Shown: positions 7,711-16,619, counted from the stretch's first letter. The stretch: DNA of 42,888 nt from Burkholderiales bacterium (GCA_023511995.1 JAIMAL010000021.1:1-42888); one strand, 5' to 3'. Notes: generated by a model not told the origin, from the sequence alone. Numbers and translations are program-made.

Positions 7711-10043
7711 CGCCCGCTCCTCCGCGCCGCCAGCCGGGGATGCCGCGCTTCCCACTGGCGGCGCAGTTTGTTCCGGTGGTGGCGATACCACAAAACGAGG
7801 AGTGCCGGCAGCAGCACCAGCTCGAAGAACTGCCCTGCGATGAGCCCGGTGGCGGACATGAGACCGAAGTCCACGGTGGGCTGGAACTGGGAGCCAGTGA
7901 ACAGCAAAAACTGCGCGGTGAGCAGCACGAAGATGGCCAGCACCGCCCGCCCGGAGGCTTCGAAGCTGCGCGCCACGGCAAAGGTGTGGGGCAGCCCCTG
8001 GGCCAGGCGGGCCTGATAGCCATGATAGAGGTGGATGGTGTCGTCCACGGTGATGCCCAGCAATTCGCCGGCGATGAGCACGGTGGCCATGTCCAGGTGC
8101 ATTCCGGTATAGCCCATCACGGCAAAAATGAAAAAGATGGGGGCGAGATTGGGGATGAGGCCCAGAAAGCCTCCCCGCCAGGAACGGAAGGCGAGGCTTA
8201 AGAGCAGAAAGATGCTGACGAAGGCGAACAGAAAGCTTTTGAGCTGACCGGAGAGCAAAAGGTCGTTCTGTTCGGCGAAAAGCCTGCCCCAGCCGGCCAC
8301 ATCCCAGGTGAGGCCGTCGAGGTCGCGCCCCGCAAGCTCGCTGCGGATGCGCTGGATCACCTCACCGATGGCCACTGCACCGTGCACCTTGAGGTTCATG
8401 ACAATGCGGGTTTGCCGGTAGTCCCGATCCACCAGCTCCTGCAGGTCGCGGCCGTCGTAGATGAGGAGAAGCTGCGCCAGGGAACGGTCATCGCCGGGCA
8501 GGCGCCGGTAGGCGTCCTCCTCGCCGTGAAAGGCCCAGTTCATCTCCTCCACGAGGTCCATCATGGACAGGGTGCGACCCACCTCCGGCTGCTTGTCGAG
8601 CCAGTCCTGGAATGCCTTGAGGCGGGCGAGCACCGTGGTGCGCTTGAAGGTGTCCCGCTCCTTGCCCTCGAACACCACCTCCAGGCCGATGACGCCGGTG
8701 AGTTTGTCTTCGGTGAGGCGGGTGGAAACGGTCAGCGGATGGGAGTCGGGAAAAAACTTGAAGAGGTCCGATTCCGGCGTGACCTTGAGCACGAGGGGGA
8801 AGGCGGCGACCACCAGCAGCCCCATGCCCGCGGCCACCCAGCCGGCATGGCGCATGGAGAAGGTGGCGATCCTGAAGGCGATTTTGTCGGTGACCGAGAG
8901 AACCGTTTTGCCGCTGGGCCAGGGGCCGCGATCGAAGCGCACCAAAAGGGGCGGCACGAGATGGAAAACGACGATGTAAATCAGCACCACCCCCATGCCG
9001 CCGATCATGGCGTAATTCTGGATGGGGGGCACCGAGGTGAAATAGAGGCTCGAGATGCCGGCAAGGGTGGTAAGCACGTTGAACAGGGCCGCCAGATGGA
9101 CCTCCTCGCGGGCCCACAACACCCGTCTGGGCCGGCGCATGCCCCTCTCCCGCGCCCGCGCCAGGGCGGCGTAGAAATGGATGAGGGCGGTGGTGCTGTA
9201 GGCGGCCAGCAGGGGCGGCACCATGGCGGTGACCAGGGTATAGGGCTTGCCCAGATAGGCGGAGGTGGCCACGGTCACGGTGATGGTCGTCACCATGGTC
9301 ACGGCACCGATCACCACCGGCGCGAGACGGCCCACCACCCAATAGAGAAGCAGCAGGGAAAGACCCATGACGATGGGCAGAAGCGCCGTGGTGTCCACCA
9401 GCATGGAACGCAGCTCGGCGGCATCCAGGGGGATGGTGCCGGCCACTGCGGCAAGCTGTGGCCGGATTCCCGCGGCCTTCACCGCTTCATAGACGGCGCT
9501 TTCCAGTGCCTGACGCTGGCGGCTTTCGCTCAAGGGCCGCGGGCGTACGACGATGGCCAACGCCGAGCCGTCTTTCGCGACGAGAAAGCCCGGCGCGAAG
9601 CGGTCCGTGAGCACCCGGCGGGAGAGGTCGGCGGGACTCTGCCCATCAAGCCCTTCCGGGTCGATGAGGCGCTCCACAGTGAAGCCGTCCTCCGTGCCGG
9701 CGATGTGGTCCACGGTGGTGACGGCGAACACCCGGTCCACCAGGGGGTGACGCGCCAGTTGCCTGGCCACCTCATGCTGACGGCGGAGAAACTCGGGGGT
9801 GAACAGCCCCTCCCCCTGGAAGACGGCGACCACGGTCTCGTCTTCCGGGAATTGCTGGCGTAGGCGTTTTTCCAGCAGGGTCGCCGGTCCGTCCGGCGGG
9901 TAGTAGAGTTCCGGGGCGTTGTTGAATTCGAGGCGGGTGACGATGATGCCCACCGCCGCGAGGTTCAGGAGGGCAAGGATCAGCGCCGCCCCCCACCACG
10001 GCAGCAGGAACTGCCGCAGGCGCTCTAGTAGCGGACCTGCCAC
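7707..10043 (-). CDS. RND/MMPL-superfamily exporter
   Basis: This is a 778-residue inner-membrane transporter with the duplicated RND layout. There is one helix at ~15-36, a periplasmic domain at ~40-215 and a helix bundle at ~217-370. The pattern repeats with a helix at ~401-421, a periplasmic domain to ~595 and a second bundle at ~600-752. GITVDDTIHLYHGY (664-677) holds the paired acidic residues typical of the proton-relay helix in this superfamily. It resembles the COG1033/MMPL-like exporters of lipidic compounds more than the AcrB drug pumps. The GTG start at 10043 overlaps the end of the barrel gene by 19 bp, and its stop overlaps the next start, so all are probably co-translated. The likely cargo is the acyl-amino-acid product of the same operon (inference). 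Confidence 0.87.
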   Translation of the reverse strand: MAGPLLERLRQFLLPWWGAALILALLNLAAVGIIVTRLEFNNAPELYYPPDGPATLLEKRLRQQFPEDETVVAVFQGEGLFTPEFLRRQHEVARQLARHPLVDRVFAVTTVDHIAGTEDGFTVERLIDPEGLDGQSPADLSRRVLTDRFAPGFLVAKDGSALAIVVRPRPLSESRQRQALESAVYEAVKAAGIRPQLAAVAGTIPLDAAELRSMLVDTTALLPIVMGLSLLLLYWVVGRLAPVVIGAVTMVTTITVTVATSAYLGKPYTLVTAMVPPLLAAYSTTALIHFYAALARARERGMRRPRRVLWAREEVHLAALFNVLTTLAGISSLYFTSVPPIQNYAMIGGMGVVLIYIVVFHLVPPLLVRFDRGPWPSGKTVLSVTDKIAFRIATFSMRHAGWVAAGMGLLVVAAFPLVLKVTPESDLFKFFPDSHPLTVSTRLTEDKLTGVIGLEVVFEGKERDTFKRTTVLARLKAFQDWLDKQPEVGRTLSMMDLVEEMNWAFHGEEDAYRRLPGDDRSLAQLLLIYDGRDLQELVDRDYRQTRIVMNLKVHGAVAIGEVIQRIRSELAGRDLDGLTWDVAGWGRLFAEQNDLLLSGQLKSFLFAFVSIFLLLSLAFRSWRGGFLGLIPNLAPIFFIFAVMGYTGMHLDMATVLIAGELLGITVDDTIHLYHGYQARLAQGLPHTFAVARSFEASGRAVLAIFVLLTAQFLLFTGSQFQPTVDFGLMSATGLIAGQFFELVLLPALLVLWYRHHRNKLRRQWEARHPRLAARRSGR

Positions 10044-11353
10044 CCGATCACCACCAGGTCATGGTCGCGGTGGAAACCGCCGATTCCCCCTTCGTCCCCG
10101 CCGAAGAAATGCCCGGCAATGTAGAACTCGTGGGGCTCAAAGCCCCGGTAGGTGAGGCGGGGGCTCACGTAGTTATCCCGGTGGTTCAGGCCCACCAGGG
10201 CGCGCAGGTTCAAGCGCCAGCGATCCTGGGCGAAGGGATGTTCCACGTCCACGGTGGCGGCGTGGAAGGTCTTGCGCTCGAGGATCGGCTCCGGCGTTGA
10301 GAGGTGGTGGCTCGCAAGCTGGAAGGTGATGCGGGTATCCCGGTCGCCGGGGAAGAATTCCACACCGGCCACCACATCCGTGGCCGGCACCAGGCGGTAG
10401 TCGAAGGTGGTGGTGGTGACCGGCGCGTCGGAGGTGCGCGCCGCCTCCAGGCGAAAGGTGGCGCCCTTCCACTGGAATTCCCCTTCCAGCCCCGCCACCG
10501 TGGCCATGGGGTGCACGGCGGTGAAGGTGGGCAGGCCCGGCGCGAACCGGTTGAAGCGGTAATAAGGCGTGGACTGGCGTGCCCGCTGCAGCGACACGCC
10601 CCAGTCGAAACCGGCGCCGCTGCGGGTGAGACGCACGCCGCCGCCCCCGGCGCCGTGCTTGTCCTCGCCGAAGGTGGCATTCTGCACCAGGGCCGGCGGC
10701 AACAACGCCGGGTCCACGCCGAGGATGCGCCCGCGGCGGCGGTCCACCGGGTGCCACACATTTTCCCAACGGGGCAGTTCTGCCGGTTGGAACACCGGCA
10801 CCCAGACCACGTCGAGCTTGTAGTCGTCGAGGGTCTTTTCCAGGCGCAGGGCGCCCACGGCCCGGCGGCGCTCGGCAAGGGGGTCGAGGTTCAGGCGGTT
10901 GGCATCCACCCGCGACAGACGGTCAATGGGTGGAATCTCATCGGTGCGGCCCCAGAGGATGTTCTGCGCCCCCAGGGTCACCCGCAGCCCCTCGCCGCGA
11001 TAACGGACGAAGGTCTCCCCGGTGTCCGCGCGCAGCCGGTCGGCGCGGGGGTCGCTCTGGTCATAGCCATCGATGCGCGCCGAGGCCTGGAGCTCCCAGG
11101 CGCGCGTGGGCTGCCAGTTGACGCTGGCGGTGAGATGGCCGTAATGGCTGCCCGAAGGGGCGCCGGCGTCGAGGAAATCCCCCACCTCCACCTTCACCCG
11201 TTCCAGCTTGAGGCGGGGCCCGCTCTCCCGGGCCTTGCTGGGCCTGGTTTTCTTCGCCTTGGTGGGGGTCTCGGTGGGTTCGTCGTCCGCCGCGGTGGCG
11301 GGTAGCGCCAGCGCGGCAAGCAGCGCGGCAAGGAGAAGGGGAACGGGTTTCAT
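10025..11353 (-). CDS. Outer-membrane beta-barrel protein of the export operon
   Basis: This 442-residue protein has a clear signal peptide (KPVPLLLAALLAALALPATAA, cut near residue 22) and a mature part of alternating amphipathic strands ending in the aromatic-terminated GWQVRY, as outer-membrane barrels do. A conserved-looking stretch LGAQNILWGRTDEIPPIDRLSRVDAN resembles DUF1302/AlgE-like barrels. ATG 11353 is chosen over the longer open frame because GGAGGAG sits just before it and the signal peptide starts there. It begins 13 bp after the LolA-like gene and overlaps the RND gene by 19 bp. I infer that it forms the outer-membrane exit or receptor for the lipid handled by the exporter. The barrel is well supported; the exact family and substrate are not. 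Confidence 0.78.
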   Translation of the reverse strand: MKPVPLLLAALLAALALPATAADDEPTETPTKAKKTRPSKARESGPRLKLERVKVEVGDFLDAGAPSGSHYGHLTASVNWQPTRAWELQASARIDGYDQSDPRADRLRADTGETFVRYRGEGLRVTLGAQNILWGRTDEIPPIDRLSRVDANRLNLDPLAERRRAVGALRLEKTLDDYKLDVVWVPVFQPAELPRWENVWHPVDRRRGRILGVDPALLPPALVQNATFGEDKHGAGGGGVRLTRSGAGFDWGVSLQRARQSTPYYRFNRFAPGLPTFTAVHPMATVAGLEGEFQWKGATFRLEAARTSDAPVTTTTFDYRLVPATDVVAGVEFFPGDRDTRITFQLASHHLSTPEPILERKTFHAATVDVEHPFAQDRWRLNLRALVGLNHRDNYVSPRLTYRGFEPHEFYIAGHFFGGDEGGIGGFHRDHDLVVIGWQVRY

Positions 11354-11366
11354 GGGCTCCTCCACT

Positions 11367-12182
11367 TCAGGGACGGTAGTCTTCTTCCAGGCTTTCGTCT
11401 TCCAGCACTTCGACGGTGAACAGCCGCGCCGGCAGGCGCCGGTTATACTGGATTTTTTCCACGACCAGCCGGGTGGCGTTGCCATTGCTGAGATCGGTCA
11501 TGGTGCTGTCGGTGACGGTCCAGTAACCCTGGATCCGGCGGAAGGCGTTGACGAGGAGGCGCTTGCTGGGCTCGCTTTCGTTCCTCTCGTAGAAATCCAC
11601 CCGCATCACGAGCAGGGTGTCGGGATCGACGAAGCTCACCCGTTTGAGGTAGGCGGAATTGCCGGCCTCGGCGGGGATGCTTTCCAGCACCTCGCAGCGG
11701 ATGCCGTTGACCGTCTCCCGGCCGATGATGCGGTGGCGGTCCTGGTGCACTTTACGCTCCCGCAGATCCTCGTAGTAGTACTCGGAGTTGACGAAGCGCC
11801 CGCCCTTGCGATTGGCGGCGATGCGCCGCACCCGCTCCATGGCGGGCAGATAGATCCACTGGTCGCTGTCACCGCTTTTGTGATCCAGGGTGAGCAGGCC
11901 TGTGCCGGCGATATCCTCCGGCTCGGTGAAGCGGATCAGGGAGGCCACCTCCCCCGGGCCCTTGTCAAGGCGATAGAGAATCATGCGCCGGTTGCGGGGC
12001 GGCCGCCCCGGCTGGGTGAGGGACATGGTGAGCACACTGACGGCATCGTTGCCGTTGGGCCGGTCATAGACCTTTTGCGCCAGCGCCTCGCCCGCCGCAT
12101 CGGCGAAAACGGCGGCGGGGGCAAGCCCGGCGGCGAAAGCCAGAAGGAAGCCAAAGAGGCGGCGCATCCATGCATTATGCAT
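11367..12182 (-). CDS. LolA-like outer membrane lipoprotein-sorting family protein
   Basis: This 271-residue periplasmic protein has a signal peptide (MRRLFGFLLAFAAGLAPAAVFA). The mature chain fits the 'outer membrane lipoprotein-sorting protein' family (COG2834-like), with stretches such as DQWIYLPAMERVRRIAANRKGGRFVNSEYYYEDL. These are LolA-fold proteins often encoded beside RND/MMPL exporters, where a lipid-shuttling role in the periplasm is assumed. The start is taken as ATG 12182, with a weak AAAGAG before it; a second in-frame ATG 15 bp further in is possible. The start codon sits inside a perfect inverted repeat (12169-12185), noted separately. It is the second gene of the operon, 69 bp after the synthase and 13 bp before the barrel gene. 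Confidence 0.8.
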   Translation of the reverse strand: MHNAWMRRLFGFLLAFAAGLAPAAVFADAAGEALAQKVYDRPNGNDAVSVLTMSLTQPGRPPRNRRMILYRLDKGPGEVASLIRFTEPEDIAGTGLLTLDHKSGDSDQWIYLPAMERVRRIAANRKGGRFVNSEYYYEDLRERKVHQDRHRIIGRETVNGIRCEVLESIPAEAGNSAYLKRVSFVDPDTLLVMRVDFYERNESEPSKRLLVNAFRRIQGYWTVTDSTMTDLSNGNATRLVVEKIQYNRRLPARLFTVEVLEDESLEEDYRP

Positions 12183-12185
12183 GGC
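12169..12185. repeat. Inverted repeat over the LolA-like start codon
   Basis: The 17-bp sequence CCATGCATTATGCATGG has two perfect 8-bp arms around one central T. It covers the chosen ATG (12182-12180). In RNA it could fold to hide the start, or in DNA it could be an operator; either is speculation. Confidence 0.5.
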
Positions 12186-12251
12186 TTGCTCTTTGATGTC
12201 GATCAAAGACAAGGGGTTGGGTGGCAAAGCTCATGTTCCGCGTGAGGAAGT

Positions 12252-13058
12252 TCAGCGCCCGGCCAGAAGCCGGCGGGTGATGCCTTCTTCCTCTTCCGGA
12301 CTGAAGAACCAGGGATAGAGGGAACGCTCGCCGTGGGCCTTTTCCCGCTGGCCGCCGAATTGGCGGATTTTCTCCGCCACGTAGTCCGCGGACAGGGAGA
12401 GCAGCACGGCGGGGGCCCGGGCGCGGGGACATATCCGTTCCGGGCCGATCTGGCGGAAACCGAGAATCTTTTCGTAGAAGCCCACGTGACGGGGATTGAC
12501 CTCGATCACCGCATCCGTGTACTGGTGAATCTTGCGCCCGTAGATGTAGGCGAGGTGGAAGAGGGCGGCCAGCACCCGCATGGAGTGGATGTCGCGGTCG
12601 GCCGCCAGCTTGATGAATTCCCCCACCCGGCGACCCTCAGCGCGCAACCGGTCCACCTCCTCCTTGTACATCTGATCGGCAAGCAGCCCCGCGGGGGAAT
12701 CGAAACCGATGGTGAGGGTGCCGATCACCCGCTCCTGGTAGGAGGCCACCAGGGTGATGCGGTTGGCCTCCTGCTGGCTGGCGACATCGTCCGTGGCATA
12801 GCCGCGCCAGGCATACATCTTTTTCACCAGCAGACTGGCCGATTCGCGGCGGTCCGGGGTGCTGGCGAAGCGGATTTTGAATTTTTCCTCGGCCAGGGAA
12901 ATCTGCGATGTCCCCTCCCGCTCCGTCGGCTCGGCGGACATGGCGGCCAATCCCCGACGGGGCGCCGGAATGTCCACGATGGTGCGCGCCCAAAGGGCCT
13001 CCGCGGCGTCGGCAGCGCCTGGTGTAGGGTTCGCACGATGGCGGCGAAATCCAAACAT
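12252..13058 (-). CDS. Long-chain N-acyl amino acid synthase, FeeM type
   Basis: This 268-residue GNAT-fold protein carries the FeeM family core: MYAWRGY, an acyl-CoA/ACP-binding sheet (ITLVASYQERVIGTLTIGFDSPAGLLADQMY), EVDRLRAEGRRVGEFIKLAAD, ALFHLAYIYGRKIHQYTDAVIEVNPRHVGFYEKILGF, and ICPRARAPAVLLSLSADYV. Enzymes of this family join a long-chain acyl group to an amino acid, usually taking the acyl chain from an acyl carrier protein. The first ~40 residues are poorly constrained: ATG 13058 lacks a ribosome site and a -10-like TATAAGAT-type element lies immediately before it, so ATG 12941 (MSAEPTERE) is an alternative start. It is the first gene of the operon and is divergent from the PilZ gene 95 bp away. 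Family confidence is high; the amino acid and acyl chain used are unknown. Confidence 0.85.
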   Translation of the reverse strand: MFGFRRHRANPTPGAADAAEALWARTIVDIPAPRRGLAAMSAEPTEREGTSQISLAEEKFKIRFASTPDRRESASLLVKKMYAWRGYATDDVASQQEANRITLVASYQERVIGTLTIGFDSPAGLLADQMYKEEVDRLRAEGRRVGEFIKLAADRDIHSMRVLAALFHLAYIYGRKIHQYTDAVIEVNPRHVGFYEKILGFRQIGPERICPRARAPAVLLSLSADYVAEKIRQFGGQREKAHGERSLYPWFFSPEEEEGITRRLLAGR

Positions 13059-13064
13059 GATGCC

Positions 13065-13072
13065 ATTCTATA
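13065..13072 (-). promoter_or_regulatory. Possible -10 element of the acyl-amino-acid operon
   Basis: The minus strand reads TATAGAAT here, a good -10, but no convincing -35 lies 16-18 bp upstream. Transcription would start almost at ATG 13058, implying either leaderless translation or use of the later ATG 12941. Confidence 0.35.
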
Positions 13073-13153
13073 ACGGCGGCATGGCGCCGGACTTGAGGGA
13101 AAAGGCGGGCTGGCAGGGCAGGCGCTTTTGCGCCAAAATGGCGTGCCTTTGCC

Positions 13154-13927
13154 ATGCCGCAGCCGCCTGCTTCTCCGCCCGATGCCCCTCTCGACTGGAC
13201 TGCCGATCAGTCGGAGTATGCGCGCTTTTTGCTGCGTTCGCCCCAGGAAATCGTCCAGGTGCTGCGCGGCGTGGCCAAGGGACGGGAGCTCGTCACCGTC
13301 TATTTCGACCACGGTCAGCGATTCTTCCTCTCCACGTTGCTCGCCGTGGAGCCCCGGGAGGATGCCCTCTTCCTCGACTGGGGGGTCGATGAGGAGCAAA
13401 ACCGCCGGGCGCTCGCGGCCACCCATCTGGTGTGCATCACCAGCCACGAGCGGGTGAAGGTCCAGTTCGCCCTCGGGCCCCTGGAAAAGGCCGAGTGGCA
13501 GGGCCAGCCCGCCTTTCGCGCCCATCTGCCCAAGGCCGTGCTCAAACTGCAGCGGCGGGAGTATTACCGCCTGGTGGTGCCTTTGCGTTCCCCCATTTTC
13601 TGCCGCCTGCCCCTGGCGGGGGAAATCCTGGAGGCGCAGGTGGGAGACATCAGCATTGGCGGCCTGGGCCTCGTCAACGTCCCGCCGGCCGCCGCCCTCG
13701 AGGTGGGGGCGCGCTATCCCGGCGCCACCTTCAGCCTGCCCGGGGAGGGGGATTTCCTCGTCACCCTCGAGGTGCGCAGCGTGCAGGACCTGGCGTTGCG
13801 CCATGGCGGCTTGCTCAAGCGGGTGGGGTGCCGCTTCGTCGACCTACCCGCCACCGGCCAGGCGCGCATCCAGCGTTACATTATCCGCGTTGACCGGGAA
13901 CGCCAGGCGCGGCTCAAGGGGAGCTGA
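13154..13927 (+). CDS. YcgR-like PilZ-domain c-di-GMP receptor
   Basis: This 257-residue cytoplasmic protein has an N-terminal YcgR/PilZN-like domain (~25-125) followed by a PilZ domain. Both halves of the c-di-GMP site are intact: RxxxR (R135-EYY-R139) and DxSxxG (D165-I-S167-IG-G170). YcgR proteins slow or alter motility when c-di-GMP is bound. Here the nearest motility genes are the Pil/Chp cluster 6 kb downstream, and no flagellar gene is visible. ATG 13154 has no strong ribosome site (GCCTTTGCC before it), so the start is moderately certain. It is transcribed away from the N-acyl amino acid operon and ends 1 bp before the convergent hemB. Confidence 0.85.
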   Translation: MPQPPASPPDAPLDWTADQSEYARFLLRSPQEIVQVLRGVAKGRELVTVYFDHGQRFFLSTLLAVEPREDALFLDWGVDEEQNRRALAATHLVCITSHERVKVQFALGPLEKAEWQGQPAFRAHLPKAVLKLQRREYYRLVVPLRSPIFCRLPLAGEILEAQVGDISIGGLGLVNVPPAAALEVGARYPGATFSLPGEGDFLVTLEVRSVQDLALRHGGLLKRVGCRFVDLPATGQARIQRYIIRVDRERQARLKGS

Positions 13928-13928
13928 T

Positions 13929-15026
<1,098 letters not shown>

Positions 15027-15072
15027 CGCCCATGGGAAGCGCCTGATCGTCCGCGTTTCCGGCAAAAGTTGC

Positions 15073-15101
15073 GGAACCATTTTTCTGCTCCCCGGTCTCA
15101 A
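15073..15101 (+). promoter_or_regulatory. Sigma-E/AlgU-like promoter for the small-RNA candidate
   Basis: GGAACC (15073-15078), 17 bases, then TCTCAA (15096-15101) resembles the extracytoplasmic-stress consensus GGAACTT-N16-TCnnA. A start near 15106-15108 would follow. No sigma-70 pair of comparable quality was found nearby. Confidence 0.45.
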
Positions 15102-15105
15102 GAGA

Positions 15106-15212
15106 CGGATGGCAGCGATGCCGTCTCCCGCTTCTCCTCCCTGAGCGGGTGCCTTAATCCCATTAAGGCATTTTGCCCCCGGTTTTTGCTCCCCTTTGAC
15201 CGGGGGTTTTTT
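15106..15212 (+). ncRNA. Candidate trans-acting small RNA next to engB
   Basis: This gene-free stretch holds successive hairpins on the + strand. There is a 5' hairpin region (GAGACGG 15102-15108 / CCGTCTC 15121-15127, with a shorter alternative GGC/GCC). Next come CCCGCT 15127-15132 / AGCGGG 15144-15149 with an 11-nt loop TCTCCTCCCTG, and GCCTTAAT / ATTAAGGC (15151-15169) with a CCC loop. The terminator CCCCCGGT 15176-15183 / ACCGGGGG 15199-15206 with six T closes it. The second loop is an exposed anti-Shine-Dalgarno sequence, typical of RNAs that block ribosome sites. The gene points at the 3' end of engB, as spf (Spot 42) and ersA do in gammaproteobacteria. The 5' end is uncertain by some 10 nt. 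Homology to those RNAs is not shown; position and design are the evidence. Confidence 0.72.
15176..15212 (+). terminator. Intrinsic terminator of the small-RNA candidate
   Basis: An 8-bp GC-rich stem (CCCCCGGT / ACCGGGGG) is followed by TTTTTT on the + strand. On the minus strand the same stem is followed by CAAAATG, so it would not serve engB well. No protein gene precedes it on the + strand, which is why a non-coding transcript is proposed. Confidence 0.85.
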
Positions 15213-15225
15213 ATGCCCATCGGAT

Positions 15226-15819
15226 TCATGCGGCCCGCCCCAGCCAGCGTGCAAGTACAGCTTCTGCTTCCACGAGGCCTTCCTTTTTGAGGCTGGAGAA
15301 AAGCTGCACCGTGGCAGCCGGCCAGATTTCGGCGAGCTCCCTTTGCACCAGGCGCAGGGTGCGCGCCGCCTCACTGCGGGAGAGCTTATCCGCCTTGGTG
15401 AGGAGGCAATGCAGGGGCCGTTGGGTGGGCGAAAACCAATGGATCATCTGCCGGTCCAGGGGGGTCAAGGGGTGGCGGGCATCCATGATCAGCACCAGCC
15501 CCACCAGGCTCTGCCGCCCCTCCAGGTACCGGGAGAGCACCTTCTGCCATTGCCGGCGCACCGCCTCCGGCACCCTGGCATAGCCATAGCCCGGCAGATC
15601 GACCAGATAGTCGCCGTCGGCGATGCGGAAAAAATTGATGAGCTGGGTGCGGCCGGGGGTCTTGCTGACGAAAGCAGCCCGGCGTCCGGCCAGGGCATTG
15701 ATGGCGCTGGATTTGCCTGCGTTGGAGCGGCCGGCGAAGGCGATCTCCCGCCGCGTCACCGGCAGGTCGGCAAGCCCGTGCGCGGACTTCTCGAAGGCGA
15801 GGCGGGAAAAGAGGGACAT
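15226..15819 (-). CDS. engB: Ribosome biogenesis GTP-binding protein EngB/YsxC
   Basis: This is a 197-residue Era/TrmE-superfamily GTPase needed for large ribosomal subunit assembly. All GTP motifs are present: G1 GRSNAGKSS (30-38), a G2 threonine in KTPGRTQ (53-59), G3 DLPG (74-77), G4 TKAD (141-144) and G5 SSLK (175-178). ATG 15819 is chosen because the family begins just before the [14 protein letters not shown] segment; the open frame runs further upstream but without family sequence. No clear ribosome site precedes it. It is divergent from the cytochrome c4 gene, and its 3' end faces the small-RNA candidate. Confidence 0.94.
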   Translation of the reverse strand: MSLFSRLAFEKSAHGLADLPVTRREIAFAGRSNAGKSSAINALAGRRAAFVSKTPGRTQLINFFRIADGDYLVDLPGYGYARVPEAVRRQWQKVLSRYLEGRQSLVGLVLIMDARHPLTPLDRQMIHWFSPTQRPLHCLLTKADKLSRSEAARTLRLVQRELAEIWPAATVQLFSSLKKEGLVEAEAVLARWLGRAA

Positions 15820-15832
15820 GACGGCAGGCGGC

Positions 15833-15861
15833 TTGGGGGAGCGGGGTTTGTGATATAAAAT
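15833..15861 (+). promoter_or_regulatory. Predicted sigma-70 promoter of the cytochrome c4 gene
   Basis: TTGGGG (15833-15838), 17 bp, TAAAAT (15856-15861). This would place the start near 15868 and give a leader of about 45 nt before ATG 15914. Confidence 0.55.
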
Positions 15862-15913
15862 CGGGTTTTGCCTCGTCTTCCCACTCCAAGAAAAGCTTGA
15901 AGGAGCGCTATCC

Positions 15914-16555
15914 ATGAAATCCATCCTGGCCCTCGCCCTGGCTTCCGGTGCCTTGGCCTTTGGTGTCGCCCACGCCGAGTCCCAGGCGGCCAAGCCCAAC
16001 CCCGCGAAGGCGGAACCCATCGTCAATCAGGTCTGTGCGGGCTGCCATGCAGCGGATGGCAACAGCCCAACGCCCGCCAACCCGAAGCTCGCGGGCCAGC
16101 ATGCCGAGTATATCACCAAGCAGTTGCGCGACTTTAAGTCGGCACTGGCCGACCCCAACAAGGAAGGCGTGCGCAAAAGCGCGGTCATGGGCGCGATGGT
16201 GGCCACCCTGAGCGACGAGGACATGGTGAACCTGGGCGCCTATTTCGCGGAGAAGCCCATCAAGCCGGGTGCCGCCAAGCAGCCCTACACCAACGGAGAA
16301 AAACTCTGGCGGGGCGGCAACGCGGCAAGCGGTGTGCCGGCGTGTGCCGGCTGCCACGGGCCCACCGGCGCCGGCATCCCGGTGCAATATCCCCGCCTGG
16401 GGGGCCAGCATCCGGACTACATCGTGGCCCAGTTGAAGGCCTTCCGCAGCCGCGATCGGCAGAACGACCCGGCGAAGATGATGCGCATGATCGCCGACCG
16501 CATGACGGAGCAGGAAATCAAGGACGTGGCGAACTACATCGCCGGCCTCAAATAG
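15914..16555 (+). CDS. Dihaem cytochrome c4
   Basis: This is a 213-residue periplasmic electron carrier. The signal peptide ([21 protein letters not shown]) is followed by two similar halves, each with a haem c site CAGCH (C41-C44-H45 and C144-C147-H148). Methionines in KSAVMGAMV and [11 protein letters not shown] are likely axial ligands. Length and two-domain form fit cytochrome c4, which passes electrons to terminal oxidases. ATG 15914 follows AAGGAG at good spacing. It has its own promoter and terminator, so it is monocistronic. The position beside engB is common in proteobacteria. Confidence 0.94.
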   Translation: MKSILALALASGALAFGVAHAESQAAKPNPAKAEPIVNQVCAGCHAADGNSPTPANPKLAGQHAEYITKQLRDFKSALADPNKEGVRKSAVMGAMVATLSDEDMVNLGAYFAEKPIKPGAAKQPYTNGEKLWRGGNAASGVPACAGCHGPTGAGIPVQYPRLGGQHPDYIVAQLKAFRSRDRQNDPAKMMRMIADRMTEQEIKDVANYIAGLK

Positions 16556-16566
16556 ACCGGCATCTC

Positions 16567-16611
16567 GCCCGCAAAAAAGGGAGGCCTCAACCTCCCTTTT
16601 TTATTGCGGGC
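16567..16611. terminator. Bidirectional terminator between cytochrome c4 and hemL
   Basis: An AAAAAAGGGAGG / CCTCCCTTTTTT stem is flanked by an outer GCCCGC (16567-16572) / GCGGGC (16606-16611) pair. A T-run follows the stem on both strands, so it can serve both convergent genes. Confidence 0.9.
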
Positions 16612-16619
16612 ACGGGCGG

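Noticed and set aside
8382-9863. A 493-codon + strand open frame across the RND gene
   Set aside because: The translation is a His/Gly/Glu-rich shadow with no hydrophobic or domain pattern; the minus strand gives a complete RND exporter.
15176-15212. Hairpin as the terminator of engB on the minus strand
   Set aside because: On that strand the stem is followed by CAAAATG, not by T; only the + strand reading is terminator-like.
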